This document shows, piece after piece, positions 1 through 12,972 of a DNA stretch of 64,000 bases. Below the pieces are notes generated by a model, which was not told the DNA's origin, searched no databases, and saw nothing but the letters and a program-made list of their open reading frames with translations. Every line of letters begins with the position of its first letter. Positions within the stretch are counted from its first letter, which is position 1. The translations under genes were made by a program, and so were the position numbers. Source of the stretch: Pholis gunnellus (lineage: Eukaryota > Chordata > Actinopteri > Perciformes > Pholidae); NCBI GenBank assembly GCA_910591455.2, contig OU342814.1, forward strand, positions 17,603,303 to 17,667,302, read 5' to 3'.

Positions 1-928
1 TATTGTGTTTTTTTCTTTCTTATCAGACCTGCCATGTATTTAAATCTTCAGTGTGTTTGAAATCTGCTAAAACCTTCTGAAACATGATCACAGTGAAAGG
101 TGAGGTCTAAGTCCAGCAGGGGTGTTAATGTTTCACAAACTTTTATTCGATTCAATTGTGATTCTCGGGATCACTATTGTGAATCAAAGTACATAAGGGA
201 GCTTATTTCCGGATCTACTCCAACTGATTGCAATAATGAAAACGTGCAAAACATTTATTCACGCTGAACTAAAGTTTTTAGTATTTCTCAATCCGCAGTT
301 TCTCCAAGAATAACAAGATCAAGTTAAGCAAAAAATATAAATGTTGCTAGATACATCAATAAAATTGGTGGACTAGCTGCCTTTTTATTTCTGTGCTCAA
401 AATAACATAGTAAAACTTGCATTAAGAGGGATTTTCTCAACAAATCGCATGCATTTTTTTCCATGAAACCGTGTTGTGACTGTCCCCCAGTGAAAGTGAT
501 GAAAGCGCCGCGATAGACGAGGAACGGCTGGGGAGCTGAAAGTTGCCTACTTGCTGTTGGCTATGTTGTGTGTCATTTCCAGTAAATATCAAAAAATAAA
601 ACTTGTTTTCTGTGTTTAAAAGATATGTTGGAAGAAAGTCTAAAAGCTGCAAGTACAACTCGCCCATCTTTTCAGCGGCTACTTCTCCAGTCTGGAGAGC
701 ACAGCTGTGGCTTATTAAATTATTCCTCGCTCATCCTAACGTTACATTTACATTTTCAATCAATGAAAGTGATGTGTGACTCCCGTCATACTGTGCATGC
801 AGTGCATGCGAGGCACTCGATACACTTTATACTGGAGTGCAATGTCTTTTCTTTTTGTAGACATTTTTAAAAATAGATTTTTGAGAGCATCTTTTGAAGA
901 TAAGAATGTTGATTCTTACATGAAATTC

Positions 929-1001
929 AACAACCTACAGCTCTGTGCTTTACACTACTTAGCGGTATAAGTAATTGTAAATCACAGAGCTGTAGGTTGT
1001 T
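929..1001. repeat. Near-perfect hairpin: 26-bp arms, 21-nt loop
   Basis: The left arm 929-954 (aacaacctacagctctgtg and onward) pairs with the right arm 976-1001 (cacagagctgtaggttgtt at its outer end) in 25 of 26 positions; the one mismatch is at 948/982. It could be a fold-back repeat, a short MITE core or a small-RNA precursor. I do not recognise the arm as a known microRNA. Confidence 0.8.
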
Positions 1002-1864
1002 AGCCTCTAACGACTTGCACAGATCAGTCTCCAGCTTCAGACCGGCATTCATGAACCTAAACTCGTTCTTCTCTATTTTGAGGATAATGCAGCTAAACTC
1101 ACCCACACAGCCACCCACAGATGGTGCAGATCACAGACATCCAGACACTGACAACATGCAGAGGAAGAACACAAAAAGACAGACGGTTTGAGCACATCTA
1201 TGAGCGGCTAGCTTAAAAGAAGCATGGTTCACACAATCGTGCCAAAGAACGGGCCGATATGAATACGCCAATGCAGTGAAAAAAAAGTAATTAAATGAGT
1301 CATCAATCCATTGCATAGTTTATTCAGCATGACATTGTTTGCCAGAATTAATTTCGGTGAGATTCAGAATTGTCCTCGTATCACAGATTCTCACTCCATT
1401 CTGAATACAGAGCACAGCTGGCTGGCTTTCTCATGTTAAGTGCCTGAACCCCTGAATAATTAGTTTAAGAAGAGATGAGAGCCGTACTCTTTTAAGAATG
1501 GCTTCATGTGGGGTGATTTTATTTTTATTGGGGGCTGTTCCCTAATGTTCATTCAGATAATTTGACATTTAGTGACATGAAGTTATATGAAGCTAAGACC
1601 AAATGGAGCGTGAGTCCTCCAGGACTACTTCTGCTTTAGTTTATTATCAATTTTAAAATGAATATGACGTTCATGTTCACTTTAGTTTTTGATGACTATT
1701 TTTCTTTTATATGACATTGCCGACTCCCTTCCTTTCCTCGGGCCATTTTATTCAGACATTTCAAATGTGGACTCAAGCAATAATTGTTTCTGGTCTTAAT
1801 ACTTTATTATCACATGGGTGGACTCTGCAATGTCAAAGCTTAAGAACCAAAGAAAGCAACCAAT

Positions 1865-2050
1865 GATTTTCATTATTGATTAATCGTGACAACTATTTCG
1901 GTTTCTTCAATTATTTGATTTATGTTTTAGAAAAGTGGTGGAAGGGGATTTTTCACAAGTTCCCCAGAGCCTGAGCGGACGTTTTCAAATTGTCAGCCTA
2001 AAACCAAAAAGTATTAAGTTTCCTGTTTTTCGAAAAACATTGAAAAGCTT
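1865..2050. repeat. Dispersed repeat with TAATCGATTAATC-like core (diverged copy)
   Basis: The phrases ttcattattgattaatcgtg, tatttgatttatgttttag and ttccccagagcctgagcgga, and later aaccaaaaagtattaagttt, follow the same common fish repeat as at 49,690-49,915. It is old and diverged. Confidence 0.5.
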
Positions 2051-4471
2051 CTTATCCTCACATCCAAGCAGCTGGTACACATGCATGTGTGGCTTGTCCT
2101 GATAAGTGACTTGCATGGCTGCCAACAGACAAATTGATTAAATGACTAATTGTTCTCTCAAATAAGTCAGCGGGATAAACATTTAAGTGATAGTTTAAAT
2201 GTTAAATTTTTTCTTAGAAATGGAGGCATTTCATTTGAATAACTTATCGCTACTTTTAGTGACTACTTACTTACTTTTTAAAATTAGCCTCAAGCTTATT
2301 TTCTGGCCAGCTCAGAAAAACAAAATATCGATTTGAAGCAATTTTGAGAGATTGAATTCTGATACATTCCACTAAAAGAAACAGTGAACATAACCAGCAG
2401 CGATGTGAAAGAACAAAACTGATCGATTTTTGTCAAACCATATGTCAGTCTTGACAGGGGGATGTCGGGCAGACTGCATCGCTGACAAAGATGAGGTGTT
2501 ACTGGCAAGGCTATATGATTGTCTCATCTGGCACCGTGAAAAGAAAAACGTCGTCCTTGTTGAGAAGTTGCTTTAAAACTGCACTGTGTGTAGGATTGAT
2601 ATATCAGCTTTGGCAAAAAGAACCATTCCTTTTCACAAGCGGCTCATGGAGCGCTGTAACTCCACACTGACCCAACCTCCCTTCTGTTGTTCATCATCCC
2701 ACACTGCTGATACATACTGCTTTACCTTACATGACGTCTAGCCCACTATTCTGTTGGGGGGGAAAAAAAACACCGTTCTTTAATTTTATTTTGAAATCCA
2801 CTCATCTGGATGCAACATGATGACCAGTAAACAAGACGGGGAATATCAAATTTCCACTTGAAAAGAGAACTGACTTCACAGACGGTATCATAAAAGCTAC
2901 GTTATAAACAAAGACATCATTTGAAGATTGCATTGCTGCTGCATTGGCATATGTGCTTGGATCGGATTACATACAGAGAATGTAGCCACCGACAGTACAA
3001 AATGAATAAAATGAGCCGTGTCGCAGCCAGCTACAACATTACAATTCATATTACATGTTACTGCATGAATAATGATAATCTAATATTTTAATATATGATA
3101 ATGTAACAATGTATAGAGCCCATTTGGATGCACAGTGAGTACTTTTATTATTGAAGTACATTTTGATTATAAACTTACACACATTTACTTGTGCAACATT
3201 TTGAATGCAATCAATGTATTAGTACATGCACACGGGATATTAGTGCTCGCACACACACACAACATTATTGCATAATCGACCATTTTGGGTTCCAGGCTGG
3301 AGCTCTGCCTTGGATGCACCTTGTGATTGTAAAGAGGAGGGTGGCAGAGGCAAACCACACAGAGCCACGTACTGTGTTGTAAATCTGCAAGGAATCAAGG
3401 CCATGGCTGCTCATTCATGTTTAGTTGCGTGAGGTTTGTCCATCATACTCGCCTTTAATCACTCTCTTAAAGCTCCCTGGATTCTTTTCATCCACATAAC
3501 ACTGAAGAAATGCATCCGACCTTGAAACTTTGGATAAAGCAGGACATGTCTCCAAACACTTTACTTTTTCTGCATGATATATTCTAGTTAGACGTTCCCC
3601 CTCTGTCTTTCTCTTCTTCGTCTGCCCCGGCTCGGTTGGAGGGATTGGGGGGAGATTCATGTCCCTGAGGAAGTATTTGTCAGTAACGGATCAGCCGGTG
3701 CTGCTGCGGTGGCAGGTATCTCCATCACCTCTGTGGGGCCTTACCTCCCCTGCATGGATCAGCTCCCTATGTCTGCCTAAGTGGAGTCTGGAAACACATC
3801 TGTTGCCTGAGAGACCCTCGAACAACTGGGGACTCGTAGGAGATCTATAGTTAAAGCTCTGCGGAGAATTGGCCCATAGCTCAGAATGAGTGTAGGTTGG
3901 CCTCGAGGCTCACGGAGCAGCATCTGCCCAAAAAAGGGAGGGCACTCACAAGAACGCTCAGAAATCTGAGACCTTTTTATGTGATGCAAAAAGAAATTGT
4001 GTGATACTAATTGGTCAGGAGCCTTAGGCCTACATGCATAGCGTAAATTTCCAAAACGTAGGTTTACTTAGTTTATAGGTGAACTTTCGGCAACAAAAGT
4101 AGTTGGTTAGGTTTAGGAAAAGGTTGTTGGCTTGGTCATCCCCCCTCTGGTTGCTTCTTTTAGTATCTTTCATGTCTCTGTGCAAAGGACAAAGGCTCGA
4201 TCAGCCTTCTGATGGGCAACAAGTCGTTAGTTTAGGCGATCAGGCCAGTATTCACTCAGTCTAAGGTTACATGATCAGGTTCAGCATGATCAAACGGGGG
4301 AATTTCACATGATTACGTTGCGCATGATCCGTGGAATTTCCCTCACGGTTTACATTGAATTAGGTTGAAAGCCCTGCACATCTCATATTGGGTGCCTCAG
4401 TGCATCGGTATCAGCCGCTGACCAAGCTTTGGTATTCAACAGATTGGGAGGGAGAAGGGCTTGGATATGCA

Positions 4472-4503
4472 CCCTCCCTCCCTCCCTCCCTCCCTCCCTC
4501 CCT
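4472..4503. repeat. (CCCT)8 microsatellite
   Basis: Thirty-two bases of perfect ccct repeats. Confidence 0.95.
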
Positions 4504-6747
4504 GGCTGCTGAGTGCTGGATGCCGTTGCACCACCGTCTTCAATCTCACAACACATAATAGACTTGTCCAATATTTAGGACACCATCGTGTCAGCCCAGG
4601 CTCACATTAACACACTCCGACACAGCCTCTATAGCTCTCCCATAGTCTCCTGAGTGAGACCAGAGAACACGGTGTCGCGTGATGGACAGACACAATCACA
4701 GAGTGTTTTCTTGCCAGTACACATCTGTCAAGCGCCTTTCCATTTTTCAGATGCATCAGTATGCCGTTTGACAGGATACAGATTCTCAGGGTAGTGGTTG
4801 AAGAATAGCTTTGCTGAGGAAACTAAATTATCTTTGGTTTTTATTGACAGTGTTGATGCTTTGAATGCACGTCTCCTGAAGATATTTGATGGGCAAAAAT
4901 ATCTCACCGAATCATATTTTCAGATCATACTCAGACCCCTACTTTTTTTTTCTGGGTTTCGCTGAGTCACATTTATTTACAAATCAACTTCTGCATGAAA
5001 AACTTGCATATCTAATGAGTTGCTGACATGGGGGGGGAGGAGATCATAAAAAAAAGGGCTACAAACACAGACGGTTGAAAATCAAAAGGTTCTCGAGATC
5101 GAAAGGTTTTCACACAGAAGGCTCCCAAAAAGCCACGAGGTTGAGCTTCATCAAAGCTACCCTCATTATCTCAGCAGGTGTAAAAACTTAGCTCCTAACT
5201 GCAACCCTCTCACGCGAAGGATCGGACAGATGTGAGCCATTCCAAACATGCTAAACTGGGCTTTGGCTGTAATAAAACTCTGCCTCCCTGGAGGCCACGA
5301 CATATAACACAACAAGATGGAGAGGTAGCAAATTACTGCCTGCATGAGCCAGCGAGGAAAATAACTCACACTTCAATGGCCTGAATAAGTGGAACACTGA
5401 GATTCTAAGAGTTCATACGTCCTTGAACGAAGACTTTTGGAATATATTTCTTCAGGCATGCAGACGGTGTATGAAAGGGTCTTTTTAAAAGGGAAGAGAC
5501 CTCGCCTAGCCCTTTTCTCAGTGCTCAGTGCTCTACGAGCCTCCTACTGCTCATTTATATTCCTTACAATGGGATATTACCATGGCAGAGAACCTGGCGT
5601 TGGGGCTATGAATGCTTTGACAATGCTTGAAATAGTACGGCAAAGAGATTCATTGAGTTAAATATCCCGTAACGAGATAAATAAAGCTGTTTTTGAAGAT
5701 TGTGAGCTGTTCAGGCCAGACGGACAGTAACCATTTTTATTCAAGCTTTGCTGAGGTCAAGTTTCAAGTTCCAGTGATCTCTTGTGGATTTGTTTGAGAA
5801 AAGTCGTACATCACATTCAGTTTTCAATTATTCTGAACTTCAAGCTCCCAGCTTGAAGGCCGAGCTTTAGAGGACAGCTGGATGTCCTCCCCTGTGTCAG
5901 ACAGGTGTCACAAACATGCTACTACATGTTGTCACTTGTCAGCTTGAATGCATATCTTCTATAACAGCCCATGAGTATCAGAGTATTGGCACGTTCCATT
6001 GCTTTTCAGTGAATGCAAACATTTTGAATTCAACTCGGGGTACAACAAGCTGAAATTGGTTCCAGGGGGAAACGGCTCTAATTTGTGATATTCAGTTGCC
6101 TTCGCTTGCCGTTTCACCCCAGATAGCCTATTTAGGATTTCAGGCAGACTTTCTCAGTTGTCGCATTGGCCTTGGCCTATACCACATTTTTATCAATTAC
6201 CCAGCAATGGTCTTGGACAGATTGGAAAGGTTGGGGTGATGTAGACTGACGCTTGGTGTAAAGTGCCCTCGCAGAAATGGCACAGAGGTAGAAAAGTGTC
6301 AACTCCATCAGGCAGCGGAGGAAATCCCTATCAAGTCAGTTTAAGAGGTCTTCACATCTTCCTCGTCTGCATGTCGAGTGACAGAGGACTCACTCAGTCA
6401 CAGTGACTCAGTGATATGACCTCCGCCATACGGGTCAAAATGACTCGGCACCTGTGTCTCTCCATTTTAACCTCCTTTCTTCCTGTCTTTTCTCTCTCTG
6501 GCCTGGTCATTCCCCGGAGTGCAAACGTCGCAATGCAGTAGATGTTGTGACATTTATGAGTGAGCTTGGTGGAAGTAGAACAGCTTGAGATTATCTAAAT
6601 GTCACTTGGTCGCACGCTGAGTTGAGAAGATTGTTTGATAAATCTTTTAAGTTCTTATCTTTCTTCTTCTCTTTTAGTGTGTGGATTTGCTTTAAGTTAA
6701 ATATCTTTGATCAGGAAAAAAGGGGATTTGAAGGCTTCACCTCACCC

Positions 6748-6850
6748 GTCTTTCTTTCTGATGTTTTATAGACTAAACGATTAATCAAACAATTGAGAAA
6801 GTATTAATTGAGAGTGAAAATAATTACTGGGAAATGTTTAAATGTGTTGA
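6748..6850. repeat. Dispersed repeat with TAATCGATTAATC-like core (short copy)
   Basis: The phrase gttttatagactaaacgatt, followed by aatcaaacaattgagaaag and gtgaaaataattactgg, fits the same family. Confidence 0.5.
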
Positions 6851-7959
6851 TAAGATAACTACAGATTTTAAGCCATGCTTGCAGCAATTTTACAACAGCA
6901 TATAGCAGAAAAACCATTGAAATGCAAATGTATTTTGCATCACTCCCACTGTTATTTTGGGCATCACTGGATGTTGTTTAGGTGCAGTAGGATTGACTAA
7001 TGGCACAAAGACGGAGCTGCAACCAAAATAGAGACGGGACATCGAGCTGATGACCACAGAAATAGTATTTATTTTAAAAGACTATTCTTTCTGTTCAGAG
7101 AAAATCTTCCTCTTTTTTGGGAACATTTTTTTGAAATCCAAATTGTTATGATGCAATTAAGTTCAAATGGGCACTTGACATCATTATGGTGCTTAAGCAA
7201 AGAATCGATCAAGCAAACATGCCAGACATTCGCTGCAATTTAAAGAAATGTGATGATTTCTCGGTTTGTAAAATCTTTGTGAACTTTAGAGCTGAAACAA
7301 TTTAATCAATCGACTGAGGTAACCTTCAAATCGTCACATAGTCATAATCTTTGTCTAGGACTGCTGATCAGACAAAACGCCATTTGAAGAAGTTACCGTG
7401 ACCTCTGGGAGCCTATGATGCGCAGTAATTTGAGTGTCTTTGAGTTGTTGCACTATAGACGTTGGTAGCTGATTGTTGCTTTCAACGGCGTGAAAGTCAA
7501 AAGCCTGCCTTGTTTTATTACTTACTCACTCTTCATTACACAATGGAGGAATTCATTGGTTGCCCACTTTCACCTCACTCTGCCTATCGTCCTCCCTCCG
7601 GCTCTGACTGTAACTCTGATGTCGCTGCGGCCGGCCTAACAGCAGTGGGCAGGAGAAAAAGGTTACCTGTCGACTGCAGCTCTTTAATGGTTTGTCCTCA
7701 TGGCACGAGTGTGTTTTCTGTTTTGTGTCTGTACTGTAGGTGCGAGTGTGGGGAGGAACAGGGACTCTGTGAACTGATGCAGAGAGACGAGGCGAAGTTC
7801 TCTCCCTGAAATATTTATCAGCACAGGCCTGGGAACGACTTCTCCCTAACTTACACACTCATCCACTCCCGCAAAGGGCAAAGGGGCGATGTAGCAGCCA
7901 CATGTGCATTAAATGTTGTCTTCCGATCCAGAAACTCTTTGCTCTGTCGTCTTGAAGTG

Positions 7960-7978
7960 TTTTTTTTTTTTTTTTTTT
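7960..7978. repeat. T19 homopolymer
   Basis: Nineteen T bases, possibly the poly-A tail of an old minus-strand retroposon, though no body was recognised beside it. Confidence 0.9.
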
Positions 7979-10900
7979 ATCATTCGTCTCAACAGAGAAA
8001 GTGCAACGAAAAGGGAATTGGCTCCTCTAAACTTTTGCTAAACTATTCAACATGAGCAAATAATGTGCTTCATTTGAAGTAAACTGTTCTAATTAGTCTG
8101 GCTTACCCCTCTCCAGAGTGTCTGTCTCCAAAGAACTTCACAGAGCAGCATTTATTTCCTATAATAGCAGTGAATGAACAATGTGCTAAATGTGCAATAT
8201 ACTATACATTTACTGCGATATTGCAATACCCAGTCATTGACAAGTCAACTGCAGGGGATTGCACGCAACCCCCACAACCGCTATGTTCACGTTTTTTTTA
8301 ATCTTTGCAATTGAAGCGCTGCATATTTATACTATATTACTACTAAAGGCCAGCAGCACTTGGTAAAATGCTGCGATCACTCGTCCAATCACAATTTAGG
8401 CTGTAAGGGCTGAACAAAAACAACAATGAAGGAGAAATTAGTACTCTATACCGATGGCTTTGTCCTCTCTGCTTGCATGCTTCAGCCTTCTCTTCAACCA
8501 GGGCAACTACTTCACCTTGTGCCAACATTTTTACTTCTGTGGATATTCTGTATCATAGCAACCAGATGCATGCAACTAAAGCATCTCAGTGGAAAACAAC
8601 GCTGTGTCTCGTTGCCCTTCTGTGGTCTGCATTTAACAATAAACAAGTAGGCTATTTAATTGGTTTTAAAACCACAATACAGCATATCGCGCTGTTGATC
8701 CAATCACTATTACTTCAAGGAAAAATTCCGTCACCGGGACAGCCCTACGTATCCTACTTATGCACTTCATTACCGGTTCAGAAAGTTGGGCAATTTTTCC
8801 TGAACATTTTTCACAGAACCTATGGAGACATATTCAGATTGCTTGTTTTGTTCAACGAACTGTATAATTAATACCTTTGGGTTTTAGCACAAAAAAAACA
8901 AAGGAAAGCAGCAAATCCTCACTTTTGAGAAGCCAGAATCAAGTAATGGTGTTTTTGTTTTGTAGAGTGACTCAGATGATAAATAAATATTTGCAAATGA
9001 ATTTTTTCACCATTCATCCTGCAATCTAGCGCAACACAACTCAAAGGGTGCTGCTCCTCTTATAAATGCATGAAGTGACTCATTAAAATTCCATTTCAAT
9101 CATGCAATTAATACAAGTTTATGAAATGTTAATTCAATTGGTGAATAATGTATTAGATCACCGTCCTTCCCTCAGTAAAGAGAAGCATTCAAAAGAAACA
9201 TCAATAAGGTTCATTTGAGAAAACTGGCTTTTGCTCTGTCGCCTGACAAACGTCAGTTAGAAAACACCTTCTGTAATTTTCCTCGAACCTTTTAAAAATG
9301 ATTAATTATTCACGAAATGCAGAAGGACCAAGATCGCTATTGTTTTTCTCAGTTATCTTCAAATACGTTTCCGTCCGTGTTGTTTGCGGCATTTTAAAAC
9401 ATTTTGTTACACAATTAAGTTACCTATGTGTTGGCTAATAAAATATAACAATAATGAGCTGCCAAATGGCATTAGATAATAAACACAGCACTTTAATTCA
9501 GATGTAACAAAAAAGGTAGTGGACACATTTAATGTGAAATGGCAAACGAACATAGTCTAATGATATACATGAATTTATATATATATAATCAGCAGTGAGG
9601 ATCCATTAGCGTACAATAACTGGAGCAGGTCCAGCCCTGTTGCCCTCTTTGTTGCCCTCTTGTCGCTTCCTCGGCCTCTGTGCCTTTTGTGTTTAATGAA
9701 ATAGTTAAGTTCAGATGACAGCCTCCAACTTTAATTACCGTTCTGCGAAACTCAGCTAATACTAATTCTCTCTCGTCGATAATTTGATGCTTTGCCGGTT
9801 AACTCTGCTTGCCTTGTGTTTTTGCCTTTTTGTTCTAATGAGTGCAGTACGGGTGGGAGGGAGAGGGGGGACGCTAGTGAAGCAGAAGCCACTTTACCCA
9901 AGCTCAGCCTCGCCCTCGGGGAATGCAAACACGGCTGTTGTCGGCCACCCGAACTTAAGCGGAGGGACAGATGGGGAGCAGAGCACAAGCGAGCAATAAT
10001 TCTAACATAATGATCTGTGAAAAGAGGGAGCGATGGGGAGGACGGAAAACTGGGAGACAATAAGAGACGGAGACCGAGAGGGGTATTGTCAGGGGAGGCA
10101 GACGGCAACAGCTTCACAATCCACTTCAAAAGAATAATTTGGGAGTCACTGTTAGACAGAACACCGCTCCCTGACAAATTATTGATACCTAGAAAAGACA
10201 GTTTTGCTGTAGACCTTGGAAGTAATGCGCTGTTGTTGCAACATCACTCAACCAAGGGAGTTTAACTCGGGGCCAGACATCTAATACTCGCTCAGATAAT
10301 GTACCTTGCAACAGTGCTGGCTAATTATAACCAAACTATTGCTTTTAAATTACCAGCGAGGTAATGAGATGGTTGGAGGAAGCCGTACTTTGGCTGTCAA
10401 AGTGATTCTCACAATGCCGAGTGAAGTGTGTGGGACACGCAGATTTCGAGCTTCATCAGTGGAGGGCTCAACACATTGCACTCTCCAAATGTTGTGAGAG
10501 ATAACTGAACCAGAATTAGCTTTTGTGGTCTTTAAAATTGTGTCAAAAGATCAGTGTTGCTGATTTTTCTTTTTGGCAGATTGTTGTAAGGGAGACTGTG
10601 CTGCGTTTCAGTTGGAAATGTATAATTCATCACCTCCTTTTGTGCAAAACAGTTAATACACAGTTTCCTCCGGAGTGCAAAAGTGTGAGAAATGGATTGA
10701 AAAGCCTCTTCTCAAACACAAGCTGCAAATGTTACTGTGGCTAACTGGCTTACTATACTAGCAGCCAATCCTTACTTCTAACATTAAAGGGTAACTTCAG
10801 CACAGATCTGAGTCATCACTGCATCATTATGAAAAATCCAAAAATGTATAACGGAAGCCTCAACGTGAAATGACGATTTGTATAATTTTGGGAAGAAATG

Positions 10901-11524
10901 TCAATATTAACACCAGTATTGATGTTTCATCAAAGTACAGTTATATCATTTAGTTTATAGCTCAAAAACATGTTTGAGTGTAACTATGTATGTTGCGTTA
11001 AAGAAGCCCTGTGTGGGCTCTTTACTGGACTTTTCTTTTGCAGTGGTGCTGTTGTAAGTGAAAACAAATTACAAACGCATTTTTAGCTGAACAGGCAAAC
11101 AGGGCTTTGTTATAGTGAAATAACAGTTGAAGCTTACATTTTTCCTCATCATACTTATAATGCAAGAATAATGGCACTTCTTTATTTCCACGTCTTCTGG
11201 ATGGATCGTCAGCCTATTAGAATGCAAACATTTTTGCCTGGAACTTGCAGCATTAGTCTCCGTTGTTTCGCACAAAATCATGTTAACTTTAGCAAGAGAC
11301 GGCGCCCATGAAGCGTCAGGACTGCAAGATAAGTGCAGCCTTCGCTCACGCCGCTGGAGACAAACAGAAGTTGTCACAAATAATTATTAGGACTTGGGAT
11401 GTTCATTTCTGTTAATGTTATTGACCAAGACTCCCTGGAAGAGTAAATCTTGTTTCTAAATGTGACCTTCCTTGTTAAATAAAGGATATTTTAATAATAG
11501 ATAAGTTTACAGCTCTATATCTGA

Positions 11525-12130
11525 CTAGTCTAGATTTTCTTGTGAAGTAGTTGAGGCACTTAGGATGAGGTTCTCTTCAGTACTGTGCAGTGACTCCTTG
11601 AACCAACCGTGTTCATGAACAATTGTGTTCACTGCCACTCGAGGATCAAGGAAACATGCTGCTGCGAGTGGGGAGAAACTCTGTTCCTCTGTGTTTAAAA
11701 AACAAACAAAACAGGCAGCATTTCTCACACGTATAGCTGTTATCATGTCTAATAATACTGTAAGCCTCTGTATCTCGTGCTCCCACGGAAATCTGACAGG
11801 TGGCTGGCGAGTTGAAACGAAACATGCTGGACATGCTGTCACTCTGCAGCATTTTGTATGCTCTGCGAAAAAGCAGGAGGAGCTCTTTGAGAGCCTCTAG
11901 CTTTTGCCACTTGCTGGCAAGAAGACTGCGTCAGTCCTCTGCATTAGCCAACTCGCAGAGTGTTTCTTTGACCTGAAGGGAGCGGGTATCCGTGTTGACG
12001 GTGTTGAGACCATCTGGTTGTGCAGTCGCTGAGGAGACACCACACACTTCCTGCAGCTTCTGTTTCTAAACATCCTTGCCTTGTCCGGCAGTCTCTTTAA
12101 ATTTGTTTCCTCCTGCGTGAGGCTCACAGC
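11525..12130 (-). pseudogene. Decayed hAT transposase C-terminal region (second family)
   Basis: The minus strand reads, in order and across frame changes, VNTDTRSLQVKETLCELA, an in-frame stop (TGA after NAED), LLASKWQKLEALKELLLLF, YKMLQSDSMS, then SFSPLAAACFLDPRV. The W-x-LEAL-ELL-F and KMLQSD-MS phrases followed by LAAACFLDPR resemble the C-terminal half of ZBED-type hAT transposases. The internal stop and the frame change near 11,800 show it is dead. It differs from the relics at 23.6-24.1 kb, which carry other parts of the protein. Confidence 0.65.
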
Positions 12131-12182
12131 TCGCTGTAGCTCCGGTTCATCCTACACTCTATTCGTTTCTGTAATGGTATGT

Positions 12183-12412
12183 GAATTGAAAGCTGAATGA
12201 CAGGCGGCTTTTGGCCAGGAAGCCTGGCCTTGTTTATGTGCAAACTGGAGCACTCGATATGTGCTCTCAATGTTTATTTTGGCTCCTGTGAATTTCACAT
12301 GATGATACAGTTAACACACATCATAGAGAGCAAATATCTGTCGATCAATGGGGTAGAGGAAATCTGGCCAATTAAAAGGTCGCAAATGCTGCTACTTGGA
12401 CTGCTAGTCTAG
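12183..12412. repeat. Diverged local duplication, unit A
   Basis: Shares an ordered series of words with 12,743-12,972: gcttttggc, gcctggc, caaactggag, tgaatttcacatg, gagcaaat, tctgg/ttggccaat, ggtcgca/ggtcaca, ctactt/tactgg, ggactgc. The two units begin about 560 bp apart in the same orientation. Neither is a recognised element. Confidence 0.65.
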
Positions 12413-12742
12413 TAAATAACTATGATTGGGTTGTGGTAATATTGGGAAAAACATAATATAGTCACTCATGTTTTTCAATTTGTCATCGGCCATTATTGTG
12501 AAGGAATTTTAGTTATTGCTTTAATCCATTTTCATTGCTTCTTTTTTGCTTGAAAAAGGAGTTTTTAATGAATATTTTTTGCAATCTACCAGTCAAGTAA
12601 ATTCATTTTTATACCTCTGAATCATGAACAAAATTGCTTAAAATTTGTACGTCATGTGACAAAAATATGTTACAGAGTGGACAGAAAAGATGATGGTTAA
12701 ATAACAATACGGAGAAACATTCTTTTTGATTGTGTAATGCAT

Positions 12743-12972
12743 GTGAAATGAATGTCAAATGTCAGATTGCTTTTGGCTACTGAGCCTGGCATCATTTACC
12801 TACAAACTGGAGGATACAATCGGAGCGCTAAATGAGTTTTTAGCAACAGTGAATTTCACATGCAGGTGACGCATTTAATCCATCATAGTGAGCAAATGTC
12901 TGCCAAGGGGTAAGTAAAGTTTGGCCAATCAAACGGTCACACATTTGACTACTGGGACTGCAGGTACAAGAA
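12743..12972. repeat. Diverged local duplication, unit B
   Basis: Partner of unit A at 12,183-12,412, same orientation, with substitutions and small indels throughout, so the duplication is old. Confidence 0.65.

Larger units (their letters stand above)
1..4471. other. Intergenic, no gene seen
   Basis: Downstream flank of grid1. It contains the hairpin at 929-1001 and a diverged dispersed repeat at 1,865-2,050. Several short open frames (for example on the minus strand at 3,660-3,421, KKRKTEGERLTRIYHAEKV) have no recognised relatives. The part around 100-1,320 reads like decayed repeat DNA but was not assigned. Confidence 0.6.
4504..11524. other. Intergenic, no gene seen
   Basis: Contains a repeat copy (6,748-6,850) and a T19 run. 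The 9,780-10,260 part is less AT-rich and has several overlapping open frames on both strands, with no protein similarity. No coding gene or RNA gene is supportable. Confidence 0.6.

Noticed and set aside
3421..3660. Minus-strand frame with a basic, charged stretch (KKRKTEGERLTRIYHAEKV)
   Set aside because: No family recognised and no splice-linked neighbours; probably chance or an unrecognised old repeat.
7462..7858. Frames of 115 and 101 codons on opposite strands
   Set aside because: Opposed frames without similarity; no exon structure.
8473..8871. Forward frame of 132 codons
   Set aside because: No recognisable motif, and it overlaps other random frames; composition gives no coding signal.
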